In this document: piece after piece, positions 10,121 to 19,831 of the stretch
Numbering within the stretch: position 1 is the first letter of the stretch
Layout: each line of letters starts with the position of its first letter
NCBI RefSeq assembly: GCF_032393985.1
Contig: NZ_CP135918.1
Location: forward strand, 6,263,724 to 6,327,723
DNA from: Fischerella sp. JS2
Lineage (GTDB): Bacteria; Cyanobacteriota; Cyanobacteriia; Cyanobacteriales; Nostocaceae
Direction of reading: 5' to 3'
Length of the DNA: 64,000 nt
The notes under the pieces: generated by a model
Told to the model about the DNA's origin: nothing
The model's input: the letters and a program-made list of their open reading frames with translations, nothing else
Databases searched by the model: none
Made by a program: the position numbers and the translations under genes

Positions 10121-10753
10121 ACAACAAGAGATTTATTAAATGTGTCATTTTATAAGAAGAGACTCCAAAAATTAGGCTCTTCCAAAAGAAAACGGTTTTT
10201 ATTCTATATTTCCTCTTACTTTGGTGTTATCTGCCTCTTACTGTAGGCATAATATAAAAATATCTAAAGAAATATTAAAAATAATAAGAAAAATAATACA
10301 TGATTAATAGAAAACTCTACTTAGTTGAGGTAGAGGTTATTGATGTAAGTTAAATTACTTTTGATTTGTAGTACAAATTAACTGTTATTGGAGAAATCTA
10401 AAAACTGAAAAAATGCGATCGCCTGGGTATCCTAGTGTAACTTATAGCAATTTTCTACTAACTTTTACTACAGGTGGAACCTGACTAATTTTGTGTAATA
10501 GTTAGAATAGAGGTATTTGAGTTTGATACGGGCATCCTAGTAGTGTGAAGGTCTCTACATATTTTCCCTAGTAAAGATAGCAGCGAATATTTCAAGTATT
10601 TTCACAATATTAATTTGAGTTGCAAAATCTGTTGATTGCTCAGCAAATACTGAATTACACAAGTATAATATTCCGTCATACAAAACCTCAAGTTTGTGTG
10701 CATATACGTATTTGCACACTTTACCTAACTACATAAATCAAAAGCCCATCACT
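10121..10753. other. Gene-free divergent promoter region
   Basis: About 630 bp between the minus-strand receiver gene and the plus-strand di-haem gene. It is AT-rich, contains one gcgatcgc octamer (about 10415), and has no convincing coding frame. It must hold the promoters of both flanking genes. The frame of the downstream gene is open back to TTG 10694 but that segment is not conserved-looking. Confidence 0.5.
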
Positions 10754-12826
10754 ATGAAAAATAGAAAAACAATCCCTAAAAAAAGTGTATTTAGGGGACT
10801 GTTTGCATTTAGAACCCGAATTTTCTTTTTAGTCTTCGTTTTCATTATTAGTTTTTTTGGCATTCTGCTATCAAATTGGTTGCTGGCAAGTCAGCCAACC
10901 TTAGCCAGAATTAGTCTTTTACAAGCTGCACCCACTCAGCCGCTTGGCTATTACGACTACTTCGGTAAACTCCTGAGTCCCCAAGATGCGGCAAAGTTAG
11001 TACAAGAAAAGCAACTTGATCCGAGTGACCCTATTTCTTATCAAAAAATAGGCGCAGTCGAAATTACACAAGAATTAATTGACAAAGGCGAAGATATATT
11101 TTTTAACAGGAAAATAGGCGATGACTTTGGTTTGCAAGATGTGTTTGGTTTTAGAAGGGGCTTAATTCGCATTTTGCCAGAATTAACTACAGCGATCGCT
11201 CAATTAGGCGGACAGGCGACAAACAACTTACAAATTACCCTGCAAAAAGACATAACACTGGGTAGTCGGACATTTCCTCAAGGAACTGTGATCAACACAG
11301 GTTTAAAAGTGGAAAGAGGAACACTTTTTCCTTTGGGAATCAAACAAAACGGCGATATTAGCTGTGCAGCCTGCCACGCAGTTGTTTCTGGTCAAGGTAA
11401 ACGCTTAGCTGGAGTACCCAATGGTGAACTTGCGATACCTCTATTAGTTGCTTTAGCACCAAATTCAGCCGCCGGATTTGCCAGGTTAAACTTTAATCCT
11501 CTAGACCCACAGTACCAAGGTAAAGGTAAAACTATTATTGATAGTCAAGGTAATTTGGTTACATTACCCGACCCTGATAAATTTGAACAAGCCTTCGACG
11601 ATGCTGTATTAGATGTGCCTTTTGGTCACTTCGAGAGTTCCCCAGATGGCATCGACAATACTACCCAAATTCCCAGTGTCTTCACTTTTCAGACACATCC
11701 TTATTTAGCTGATGGACAGTTTGCTGTTGGGCCGTTTGCTGGACTCAGCGCTATTAACAATGCAGTCCACTCTTCAGAAATTAACCTGTTAGCAGCTGCC
11801 CAACTAAGTCAAAAAACTCTTGGTATTGACTCAGAAGTCTACATTGGCACATTTCTCCAGAATGCTGCTGACCCACGTCTGCGTTTACCACCAGGACAAC
11901 CAGTGAAACCTTCAGAGTGGCTGCGACAGGTTGCACCAGATGTTATCCAAGCAGAGTTAGAAGATCAAATCCCTGCACCTGGAACAGGTACTTATCCCAA
12001 CTTAAGTCCTAGTTTGTTTACATACAACGGTTTGGTTTTCAGTCCCGACACTAATAAGTCAGATGATATCGCCAGTGGTAATTTCTTATTTGCCAGCAAT
12101 GCGATGTCAGCTTTCCAAAATAATTTATTGCCACCTGCTAACCGCACTCGCGAAAATTGGCAAGCACTAAAAAGCGGTTCTGTTGTGCGGGGGGCAAAAA
12201 TATTTCAGGAAGCCGGATGTGCAACTTGTCACATTCCACCTTTCTTTACCGATAACAAAATTCATCCAGTTAGTGAAATTGGTACTAACCCTGAACGTGG
12301 TAAATCTCGCCTGAAACTCAATGATTTGTTAGTGCCACCAAAAATATACAGCTTCGATACACCTGTGCCTGTACCTGCCAATGCTACAGTTCTGGATGTA
12401 CCAACAGAAGGCATTTCTGTTAACCCGACAACTTTACCTACAGGTATATTGCCAGAGGGAGGTTATAAAACTACTTCCTTACGGGGTCTTTACTTCAGCG
12501 CCCCATATTTGCACGATGGTGGTGCAGCAGTCAGGGTTGGAAGTTTGCAAGTTAACTCAGATGGCAACTTTAATGTAGTTGACCCCACAGGCTTGGGATT
12601 AACTGGTACTCTCAGTCAAAGCATACCCGCCGATCCTGCTAGCAGCTTGCGCGCCTTGCTAGATGAGGAACTCCGCACCCAAGTTATAGCAGCCAACCAA
12701 GCTAACCCTGCTTTGGTGAGGAGTAATCTTGATGGTACTGGTCATGAATTTTATGTGGGTCGTGAGAAGCAAACTGACTTGATTAACTTCTTGTTAGCAC
12801 TGGATGATGACCCTAGTCGATTTTAG
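10754..12826 (+). CDS. Large di-haem cytochrome c peroxidase/MauG-family protein
   Basis: A 690-residue protein from ATG 10754. The N-terminus has a basic stretch and a hydrophobic signal/anchor (about 25-47), so the bulk is exported to the periplasm or thylakoid lumen. Two haem c attachment sites are visible: CAACH at 204-208 and CATCH at 489-493. The C-terminal motif SLRGLYFSAPYLHDGG is typical of this peroxidase superfamily. It is about twice the size of bacterial CcpA because of insertions between and around the haem domains. Whether it reduces peroxide or oxidises another substrate cannot be told. It stands alone and ends in a strong hairpin terminator. Confidence 0.85.
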   Translation: MKNRKTIPKKSVFRGLFAFRTRIFFLVFVFIISFFGILLSNWLLASQPTLARISLLQAAPTQPLGYYDYFGKLLSPQDAAKLVQEKQLDPSDPISYQKIGAVEITQELIDKGEDIFFNRKIGDDFGLQDVFGFRRGLIRILPELTTAIAQLGGQATNNLQITLQKDITLGSRTFPQGTVINTGLKVERGTLFPLGIKQNGDISCAACHAVVSGQGKRLAGVPNGELAIPLLVALAPNSAAGFARLNFNPLDPQYQGKGKTIIDSQGNLVTLPDPDKFEQAFDDAVLDVPFGHFESSPDGIDNTTQIPSVFTFQTHPYLADGQFAVGPFAGLSAINNAVHSSEINLLAAAQLSQKTLGIDSEVYIGTFLQNAADPRLRLPPGQPVKPSEWLRQVAPDVIQAELEDQIPAPGTGTYPNLSPSLFTYNGLVFSPDTNKSDDIASGNFLFASNAMSAFQNNLLPPANRTRENWQALKSGSVVRGAKIFQEAGCATCHIPPFFTDNKIHPVSEIGTNPERGKSRLKLNDLLVPPKIYSFDTPVPVPANATVLDVPTEGISVNPTTLPTGILPEGGYKTTSLRGLYFSAPYLHDGGAAVRVGSLQVNSDGNFNVVDPTGLGLTGTLSQSIPADPASSLRALLDEELRTQVIAANQANPALVRSNLDGTGHEFYVGREKQTDLINFLLALDDDPSRF

Positions 12827-12891
12827 GTTGGGGTGGTTTGCACCGGACATTGCAACTATAGCCATCCTACATACATCATTTGTGAAAAACA

Positions 12892-12924
12892 AGATCCGCG
12901 ACTTTTCTAAAAAGTCGCGGATCT
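12892..12924. terminator. Bidirectional hairpin terminator (15-bp stem)
   Basis: Perfect 15-bp stem (AGATCCGCGACTTTT with its complement) and a 3-base loop, between the di-haem gene and a converging pseudogene. T-rich on one arm and A-rich on the other, so it can work on both strands. It belongs to a small family with the hairpins at 41887 and 43570. Confidence 0.75.
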
Positions 12925-12943
12925 GAGCGATCTGATGAGCATC

Positions 12944-13328
12944 TCAATTTTGCCAAAATATATAGGATTGTGACAAAAACTCTTTATAAACGTCTTTCCT
13001 TTGTGTTCTTTGTGTCCTTTGCGGTTCTTCCCCATCTAGAACAGAAAACTCTGTTAATTCTGGATGTTTGAAAAAATCTTCAACTGTTGAGTCTATATAA
13101 GGTGCTAGTAATTTATGCCTTTCCTCGACAGGAAGCCTAGCAATTTCTTGCAAAGATAATTGTTTTTCTTGGATTTATTGATGAAACAGTAGCATCTGAT
13201 GCTTTGTTGGTTACTTGCTTTAGCTGTCGTGATTTTTGCACGAGAAATTCTACAAAATCTAGTACTTCCTGTTGTTTTTCATAAGGGAGTATCCGCAGAT
13301 TATCTAATACTGCTTGTTCAATATTCAT
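12944..13328 (-). pseudogene. Frameshifted DUF2281-like antitoxin-type gene
   Basis: The 5' part (13328-13137) starts MNIEQAVLDNLRILPYEKQ, like the small DUF2281/VapB-type proteins of cyanobacteria. The frame then shifts: the continuation SLQEIARLPVEERHKLLAP is read in another frame from about 13165 on. The 3' end runs into an intergenic-type repeat encoding PQRTQRTQRK. A frame change plus a repeat-derived tail suggest a decayed gene. No toxin gene is adjacent. Confidence 0.6.
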
Positions 13329-13336
13329 ACTTCCTC

Positions 13337-13817
13337 CTATTGTATTAACGTCTGAAATCTCTCATTTTCTCGAATAGCATCAAAATCAGAGTCGGTTTTT
13401 GCCATTTCTCGACATTCGGGATTAAGAATAATTGCTTTTTGCAAGTTTGCAATTGCTTGTTCAATATTTCTTTGTAGTGCATAACAACAAGCTTTGTTGT
13501 ACCAAGCTTCGTGGTCGTCAACTTTAATTGCAACGGCTTTGTTGTAGGATGCGATCGCATCTTCGTATTCTTTTGCTGAATACAGCAAGTTTATCTAAAG
13601 TTTGTTGACTATCAAAAATTTCGTTTTCTATTGATAATTCCGGTGTGATTTGTCGAATTCGCTTGTAAATCACTTCTTTAAATTTTTGCAATCCTGGCTC
13701 GTAAATATCTCCTTCGAGATTATAAAGGGTTAAATGCTGGCGAAGAAAGTTTGTAGTAAGGACTTTAGTCCTTATTTTTTCAGCACTAAATACAAACCCT
13801 GAATTAAATCTTGACAA
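13337..13817 (-). pseudogene. Truncated TPR-protein remnant
   Basis: Two overlapping minus-strand frames. The 3' one (13588-13337) encodes 83 residues with TPR-type sequence (AIASYNKAVAIKVDDHEAWY and AIANLQKAIILNPE) and an ending often seen at the C-terminus of cyanobacterial TPR proteins. The 5' one (13817-13524) encodes an unrelated-looking segment (LRQHLTLYNLEGDIYEPGL). The change of frame at about 13590 indicates a deletion or frameshift joining two gene parts. The first ~30 residues overlap a palindrome (AAGGAC / GTCCTT, about 13757-13772) typical of intergenic repeats. Probably not functional. Confidence 0.55.
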
Positions 13818-13873
13818 CTACTGGGTAAAGCTAACCCAGCAAGAATTTTAATTCGTGTTCAACGAAGCTTTAA

Positions 13874-14120
13874 TACTCGCGAATGAAGTTTTAATACTCG
13901 TTTATTTATTTCAAAGACTCAATGACGGAGTTATATTACTCATTTATTGAGTTCAAAGACTCGCCGACGCAGTTCTAATACTCGTTCATCTGTTTCCAAG
14001 ACTCATCGACGCAGTTGTGATACTCGTTCATTCTAGTTCAAAGACTCGCCGACGCAGTTCTAATACTCGTTCATCTGTTTCCAAGACTCATCGACGCAGT
14101 TGTGATACTCGTTTACTGAT
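13874..14120. repeat. 42-bp imperfect tandem repeat array
   Basis: The core gactcRYcgacgcagtt begins at 13916 (diverged), 13958, 14000, 14043 and 14085, so spacing is 42-43 bp. Each unit ends with tactcgtt. Odd and even units alternate (gactcgcc / gactcatc), giving an 85-bp higher-order repeat that is essentially exact between about 13951 and 14120. Units to the left are decayed. Stops occur in all frames inspected, so it is not coding. There are no unique spacers, so it is not CRISPR. It resembles long tandem repeats reported from heterocystous cyanobacteria. Confidence 0.85.
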
Positions 14121-14125
14121 AAATT

Positions 14126-14200
14126 AAGAGCCAGAGGCTCTAATTCTCGTTAGCAAGTTGAACCTGGTAACGAGGCTTTGGAGACTCTGTTGCAAAATAT
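14126..14200. repeat. Dispersed repeat, copy 1
   Basis: Contains the short palindrome gagccagaggctc followed by ttctcgttagcaagttgaac and a ggtaacgaggctttggag segment. A diverged second copy with the same order of blocks lies at 44612-44706. Probably a non-coding mobile or miniature element. Confidence 0.6.
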
Positions 14201-14212
14201 CTAATTTCTACT

Positions 14213-14237
14213 CCCCTCTCCTTACCAAGGAGAGGGG
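14213..14237 (-). terminator. Hairpin overlapping the end of cofG
   Basis: CCCCTCTCCTT / AAGGAGAGGGG stem with a 3-base loop. The cofG stop codon (14222-14224) falls inside it, and the last residues of the protein (TPSPSPW) are encoded by the repeat-like arm. It may serve as terminator or be an inserted repeat. Confidence 0.6.
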
Positions 14238-15187
14238 CTGGGGGTGAGGTTCCGCCACCGCTTCACTGCTACTTGCAACTCCTGTGACAACCAACTATCA
14301 AACTGCGGATAAACTGGCAACCTCGGCACTAACTCCCACCCCACAGGCTGTAAAATTTCTCTTAGCTCCTGCTCTTGCATATGAGGATAATCAGGATTAA
14401 CTTCATCTACAGGGCCAATTCCACCTAAATCTCTCGCGCCAGCTGCTAAACATGTGAGTAACCACTTCTCATCTTTAACTAAATTCGGTGGAATTTGAAT
14501 AGTAATATCTGACGGTAAAATTTGACGTGCTTTAAAAATGACTTCTGGTAGCTGATTCGGGTCAAAGGGTGGCGCATCAAAGCTTTGCTGATTTCCAGGA
14601 CTGTGGGGTTGCAGAATCACTTCTTGAATGTGATGATAACGCTGATGCAAATTGGCTATTGCTTCCAAAGTTTCCCACCAATCATTTTCCGTTTCTCCAA
14701 TTCCCAACAATAAACCTGTTGTAAACGGAATTTTTAATTCTCCAGCCCATTCTAATTGTTGCAGCCTGAGAGCTGGTAATTTACTCGGTGCATGTTTATG
14801 TACAGTTTTCAGTAATTCTGGGGTTAACTGTTCTAACATCAACCCCATAGAAACGTTTACCTGCTTGAGTTTTTGCATTTCCGCAAAACTCAACGGCCCA
14901 GCATTTGTATGCGGCAAAAAACCCATTGTCAAGGCTAATTCACACAAATCATAAATGTGTTCAAACCATTCTAAACGTCGTGAGGATTGGGGGTGAACTT
15001 CGCCACTAAGTATGAGAATTTCACAGACATTTTGAGTTTGAAGTTGTTGCAAAATATTTGCTGCCGCTGCTATCCTTAGCCAAGGACTTTTACCCGGGTC
15101 TGTACGAAAATTACAATAGGCACAGCGATTAAAACATTCATAAGTAGGAACAATAGTGTAAGCAGGACTGTAGGTAATTATGTTCAT
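14222..15187 (-). CDS. cofG: 7,8-didemethyl-8-hydroxy-5-deazariboflavin (FO) synthase subunit 1
   Basis: Radical-SAM half of FO synthase, which builds the deazaflavin chromophore used in cyanobacteria as the antenna of DNA photolyase. From ATG 15187 the product has 321 residues. The cluster motif is C18-x3-C22-x2-C25 (CFNRCAYC). Further family features are ILILSGEVHP, GLLLGIGETENDWWETL and GARDLGGIGPVDEVNPD. The frame extends 13 codons upstream to 15226 but ATG 15187 matches the family start. The partner cofH is not in this window. The C-terminus reads into a repeat hairpin, so the native end may have been altered. Confidence 0.92.
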   Translation of the reverse strand: MNIITYSPAYTIVPTYECFNRCAYCNFRTDPGKSPWLRIAAAANILQQLQTQNVCEILILSGEVHPQSSRRLEWFEHIYDLCELALTMGFLPHTNAGPLSFAEMQKLKQVNVSMGLMLEQLTPELLKTVHKHAPSKLPALRLQQLEWAGELKIPFTTGLLLGIGETENDWWETLEAIANLHQRYHHIQEVILQPHSPGNQQSFDAPPFDPNQLPEVIFKARQILPSDITIQIPPNLVKDEKWLLTCLAAGARDLGGIGPVDEVNPDYPHMQEQELREILQPVGWELVPRLPVYPQFDSWLSQELQVAVKRWRNLTPSPSPW

Positions 15188-15348
15188 ATGTATTTGGCAG
15201 TGCGTGATAGCAAAGCCATAACGCACCCTACTTAAGATTTACTGACTGTATCTATCTGTGTGCATCTGTGTGCATCGGTGGTCGAATTTAAAACATAAAT
15301 TTTGTCACAGTTTCAATTCACATTAGATATAACTCATAATTTCCCACA

Positions 15349-15975
15349 CTATACCAAATACATCATTTCCTGTTGCTTCGCATATATATTTTTCAGATGC
15401 TTTTTAACAGTATTGATAGTAATATACAGCCTATCTGCTATTTCTCTGTAAGTAAAATTAGCTCGGCGTAACATCCAAACCTGTGCTTCACGTTCAGTTA
15501 GACCATACTTTTTCGCATCAGCGATCGCTATACTGTGGCTAGTTTGCTGACAATCTTCCAAAGTTAATAACAAAAACCTCTGATTGCTTCTATTCCAGTC
15601 TAACCATCTAGCTCTAACACGTAATTTTACTTGATTCTTAGCATCTATTTCTATAGATACATTCCCCTTTGGAAATAATTTGCGACCTTCAATCATAGAC
15701 TCACAAAAACACCAAATTTCATCTGGAATAATATTTTTATTTTGGGTGTTTTGTCTCAACTGGTGACAAATATCAAGAGCGTATTCATTAGCATAAATTA
15801 ATTGGCGTTGAGTTGTAAGTATTAAAACTCCATCGACAAAACTATCAAGAACAGCTTGCATTAAATAAATTTGTAAGGCTGGTTGGAATTTATCTATGGA
15901 AGAATTGTCTACTTTAATATACTGGAATTTACTAGATGCAATGTTATGATTTTGTTCATTACTACTCATAAACAT
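15349..15975 (-). CDS. LuxR-type transcriptional regulator with N-terminal sensor region
   Basis: A 208-residue protein. The N-terminal part (about 30-135) looks like a PAS-type sensor (DSFVDGVLILTTQRQLIYAN). The C-terminus is a LuxR/GerE helix-turn-helix: LTEREAQVWMLRRANFTYRE followed by IADRLYITINTVKKHLKNIY. This architecture is common among cyanobacterial stress and light regulators, but target genes are unknown. ATG 15975 is preferred because AGGGAGA lies 6 bases upstream; the TTG at 15981 is too close to it. The gene is divergent from the unknown gene at 16320. Confidence 0.85.
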   Translation of the reverse strand: MFMSSNEQNHNIASSKFQYIKVDNSSIDKFQPALQIYLMQAVLDSFVDGVLILTTQRQLIYANEYALDICHQLRQNTQNKNIIPDEIWCFCESMIEGRKLFPKGNVSIEIDAKNQVKLRVRARWLDWNRSNQRFLLLTLEDCQQTSHSIAIADAKKYGLTEREAQVWMLRRANFTYREIADRLYITINTVKKHLKNIYAKQQEMMYLV

Positions 15976-15981
15976 AATCAA

Positions 15982-16319
15982 TCTCCCTGTAGGCTCAGCC
16001 CAAAAACAAAAAATTCAACTGTAAACAAACAATTCCGATGCTTAGCTGAATTTTGATGGGGGAGATGATGTATCTGCAATGACTGAGTTGTAAGCACCCC
16101 AAAAGGGATGTAAGGAAACTTTGTAGCTACTAGTTAACGGAATCAAACTGAAGTAGGGTGAAGTTTTTCTAAAACTAACGTGTGTAGCCCATTAACCGCG
16201 AAATAATAAGGATAGCTGTGTCTAGTTAGCTTTTTGAGAAGCATTAGCCACGAGTTCTGATGTTTTGTAGTTAGTTGTGTTGCCAAGCTTGAGAGAAGTT
16301 TGCTAAAGAGTTTTGTTAT
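15982..16319. other. Divergent intergenic region
   Basis: A 338-bp stretch between the LuxR-type regulator (minus) and the conserved unknown gene (plus). No coding frame or structured element was recognised. It should carry both promoters. Confidence 0.4.
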
Positions 16320-17351
16320 ATGAATCCTGCCAACATCGACGAGTGGTTCCCGATTGAACAACAGCGCAAATATGTATCGCAGGTAAAAGGGCGAGTAGGG
16401 ATAACGCGTCGTCGGGCAGAGTGCTTCGTTAAATTATGGGCTTACTTATTCCTAAAACAGCAGCAAGAATTAGGTAAGCAGTTACAGCTACCTTTAACTG
16501 AATTATCTTTACCAGAAGACTTTGTTGCTTGTACTCATCGCGAAGCCCATGAACTCTTTTATAGTCAGCAAGAACGAGGAAGCGATCGCGCGGCGGGTAT
16601 GATGATTGATAAACTCGTAGCCTTGGGATTAATTGAGAAAGAGTTTGACGGTAACACTACTTGTATTCGTATTAAGTACTTATCGCCTAATCTTTACAAT
16701 TCTGAAAATACTCAAAAATCAATAGATTTTGTACCTGATAACTTCAATCCCCGCACCGATGCCATCCCCGTTGCCAGTTTTTTGGCTCAGAATTACAACT
16801 GGATGAACAAAAAAACTACAGCTGTCCCCCAGAGAATAGCTAGAATACTGCGTGGTTGGGCAGCCCAATATCCAACATCTATGAGAGTATTACGTTGCTG
16901 CGAAACTCAAGATCCAGTTGGTTTTTATGTTGTATATCCTACAGCTAAAGAATCTGAAGAAAAATTCTTTCTCCCCCCTAGCAGAAGTCTTCATCTCAGT
17001 GCTGCTACAGAAACCGATCCCATCAAAATGGCAACACCAGGGGATAAGGATTGTACTTCTGTGTTTATCCGTAGCTTCCAACTAGATTTGTCCCACCAGC
17101 AACATCATCTTTTGTGTCAATTATTAAAAGATGTCCAAAAAACTCTGATCCAGATGCAAGCGGATTTTCCAAATCTTTGCGACATGTATACACTCGCCAT
17201 CCATCCAACTTCAGAAAACTTAGCAACAATAGTGGGCTTTCGCAAAACAAGTCCAGATCCACAATTATCTCTCTACTGGATGTATCTAGCATTAGATAAA
17301 TTCTTGGCTCTTGATATTGAACAAGCAGTGTCATTCGATTTTAGATTTTAG
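16320..17351 (+). CDS. Conserved cyanobacterial protein of unknown function
   Basis: A 343-residue soluble protein. Residues 1-140 are basic and helical, rich in Arg/Lys (VSQVKGRVGITRRRAECFVK), and could form a winged-helix-like DNA- or RNA-binding unit (REAHELFYSQQERGSDRAAG then MMIDKLVALGLIEKEFD). The remainder (about 190-343) looks alpha/beta and faintly resembles an acyltransferase fold (DPVGFYVVYP), without a clear catalytic motif. No transmembrane segment. Starts at ATG 16320. It ends 180 bp before psbA on the same strand. A role in regulation is conceivable but not shown. Confidence 0.7.
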   Translation: MNPANIDEWFPIEQQRKYVSQVKGRVGITRRRAECFVKLWAYLFLKQQQELGKQLQLPLTELSLPEDFVACTHREAHELFYSQQERGSDRAAGMMIDKLVALGLIEKEFDGNTTCIRIKYLSPNLYNSENTQKSIDFVPDNFNPRTDAIPVASFLAQNYNWMNKKTTAVPQRIARILRGWAAQYPTSMRVLRCCETQDPVGFYVVYPTAKESEEKFFLPPSRSLHLSAATETDPIKMATPGDKDCTSVFIRSFQLDLSHQQHHLLCQLLKDVQKTLIQMQADFPNLCDMYTLAIHPTSENLATIVGFRKTSPDPQLSLYWMYLALDKFLALDIEQAVSFDFRF

Positions 17352-17439
17352 ATTTTGGATTTTGGATTGGTTCCACGCATAAATCTGGATATGAATTAGG
17401 GGTAAATATCATACCAGAAGTAGATATTTCTGAAAAGTC

Positions 17440-17468
17440 TTTACAAACCGCAATACACACTTTAAGAT
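17440..17468 (+). promoter_or_regulatory. Putative psbA promoter
   Basis: TTTACA (17440-17445) and TAAGAT (17463-17468) are separated by exactly 17 bases, matching a group-1 sigma promoter. Transcription would start near 17475, leaving a leader of about 57 bases before psbA. The assignment is by motif only. Confidence 0.5.
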
Positions 17469-17483
17469 ATGTAACAAGGGTAG

Positions 17484-18614
<1,131 letters not shown>

Positions 18615-18645
18615 TATCAAGTAGTCTTTCAGATAGATAAAAAAT

Positions 18646-18676
18646 CTCCCTCCACTTTGGAGGGGGCTTTTGTTTT
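18646..18676 (+). terminator. psbA terminator
   Basis: CCCTCCA / TGGAGGG stem with a 3-base loop (18648-18664), followed by cttttgtttt, about 33 bases past the psbA stop. Confidence 0.85.
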
Positions 18677-18805
18677 AAACGCAGAGGGACACAGAGTAAA
18701 CGCAAACGCGGAGTTTTTCTACAGAGAATTCGCTATTAATTGATGAAACGCTCTATCTCCGTGTGCATCGGTGTTTATCTGTGTTCATCTGTGTTCGATT
18801 TATAA
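18677..18805. repeat. Degenerate intergenic repeat
   Basis: Contains acgcagagggacacagagt, a segment gagtttttctacagagaatt, and gtgtgcatcggtgtttatctg. Related sequence occurs at 36195-36253 (acgcggaggaacgcagagt) and at 15256-15294 (gtgtgcatctgtgtgcatcg). Non-coding; common filler repeat of these genomes. Confidence 0.55.
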
Positions 18806-18845
18806 AAAAATTATTTTGTCACCACTTCAACCCAGATATAAAATT

Positions 18846-18910
18846 ACTGGGTCTTATTTCCATCTTACGCAATGCTCAGGCACTACATTAACAGGGAAAC
18901 AAGACCCAGT
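18846..18910 (-). terminator. Stem-loop after the last cpcG gene
   Basis: ACTGGGTCTT (18846-18855) is perfectly complementary to AAGACCCAGT (18901-18910), with flanking extra pairs. On the minus strand it starts 42 bases past the cpcG4 stop and is followed by AATTTTATAT. A likely end point of the cpc operon. Confidence 0.6.
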
Positions 18911-18951
18911 ATAAAGTTGATGTATTACTCTAAGCGATCGCAGTAGGGATT

Positions 18952-19713
18952 TTAGCGTCTACTACGATTTGGTACTAAGCTCATGTAATCAAGCTCAGCC
19001 GCACGAATATTTTGAGCGTAGTTGCCCTTAGCATTAATTGAGGCTGCCATATCGGCGTACTTCCGTGGATCACCTTCTGCCAGTCGCCGTTCTTGGAACT
19101 TGCGGCTGTAGAATTTCTCTAGGGTAAAGCGCCAATCTGTGGAAACAGTACCAGCACTTTCTTGGAAATCTTCGCCGTAGCGAGGTGTTACCAAGTTGTA
19201 GGGACGATCTACCAAACGCTTACGTTGGTAGGGTACGGTATTATCACCAAATGCTTCGGTGTACTCATCGCTATCTAATAAGGCATCAATGAAACCGCCA
19301 AAACCTTTAGTTGCGATCACAATAGACCAAGCAATTTCTTCTTCTTTGTTGTAAGCAGAACGACCTAAAAAGCGCTTGAGGCAAATGTCTACAAGACGGT
19401 AGTTATTGTTAACTGAAACAACTAAGCGGTAGAAAGCTTCAGACTTCGCCAAACCACGAATGAAGTCGCGTACAGTCAATGAGCCGTTTTTCAGTTGAGA
19501 TTCGATGTGCTTTTGGCGGTTGAACTTAAGAATCTCGTGTTCGCTGAAAACTTGGCGATAAGCTGCCCAAATGATGTCTTGCATGTCAGAAAAAGAACTG
19601 ACATCTTCTAGGCGGTAAATATACGGTGTATCTTCGTTTAGGTCAGCCTTTCCAAAGCTTTTGACTCGATGATTTTGGCTGCTGGGTTTGTATTCAAGTA
19701 ATGGCAGTGCCAT
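18952..19713 (-). CDS. cpcG4: Phycobilisome rod-core linker CpcG4
   Basis: Links phycocyanin rods to the allophycocyanin core of the phycobilisome. The 253-residue protein starts [14 protein letters not shown] at ATG 19713. A PBS linker domain (Pfam00427 type) spans about 20-180, with [18 protein letters not shown] and [10 protein letters not shown] motifs and the ending FNLVTPRYG-like [12 protein letters not shown]. It has a distinctive C-terminal extension ([20 protein letters not shown]) thought in the family to contact the core. Last gene of the pec-cpc block. Numbering follows gene order in Anabaena. Confidence 0.93.
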   Translation of the reverse strand: MALPLLEYKPSSQNHRVKSFGKADLNEDTPYIYRLEDVSSFSDMQDIIWAAYRQVFSEHEILKFNRQKHIESQLKNGSLTVRDFIRGLAKSEAFYRLVVSVNNNYRLVDICLKRFLGRSAYNKEEEIAWSIVIATKGFGGFIDALLDSDEYTEAFGDNTVPYQRKRLVDRPYNLVTPRYGEDFQESAGTVSTDWRFTLEKFYSRKFQERRLAEGDPRKYADMAASINAKGNYAQNIRAAELDYMSLVPNRSRR

Positions 19714-19831
19714 TTGCAATTTTCCCCTTTAATTATTAAGAGATTAAACAGAGCTTGCTGTTGAAAACTGAATGAGGTTTGATTGATTTAATCAATCCTC
19801 TTTCATTGTTTAGTTAAGTTTCTGCATTTTG

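Noticed and set aside
13874-14120. Possible CRISPR array
   Set aside because: Units follow each other directly, with no unique spacers between conserved repeats, and no cas genes are near.
17352-17439. tttagattttggattttgg tandem upstream of psbA as an operator
   Set aside because: Short AT-rich direct repeat also seen elsewhere (about 36313-36340); looks like a generic spacer repeat.
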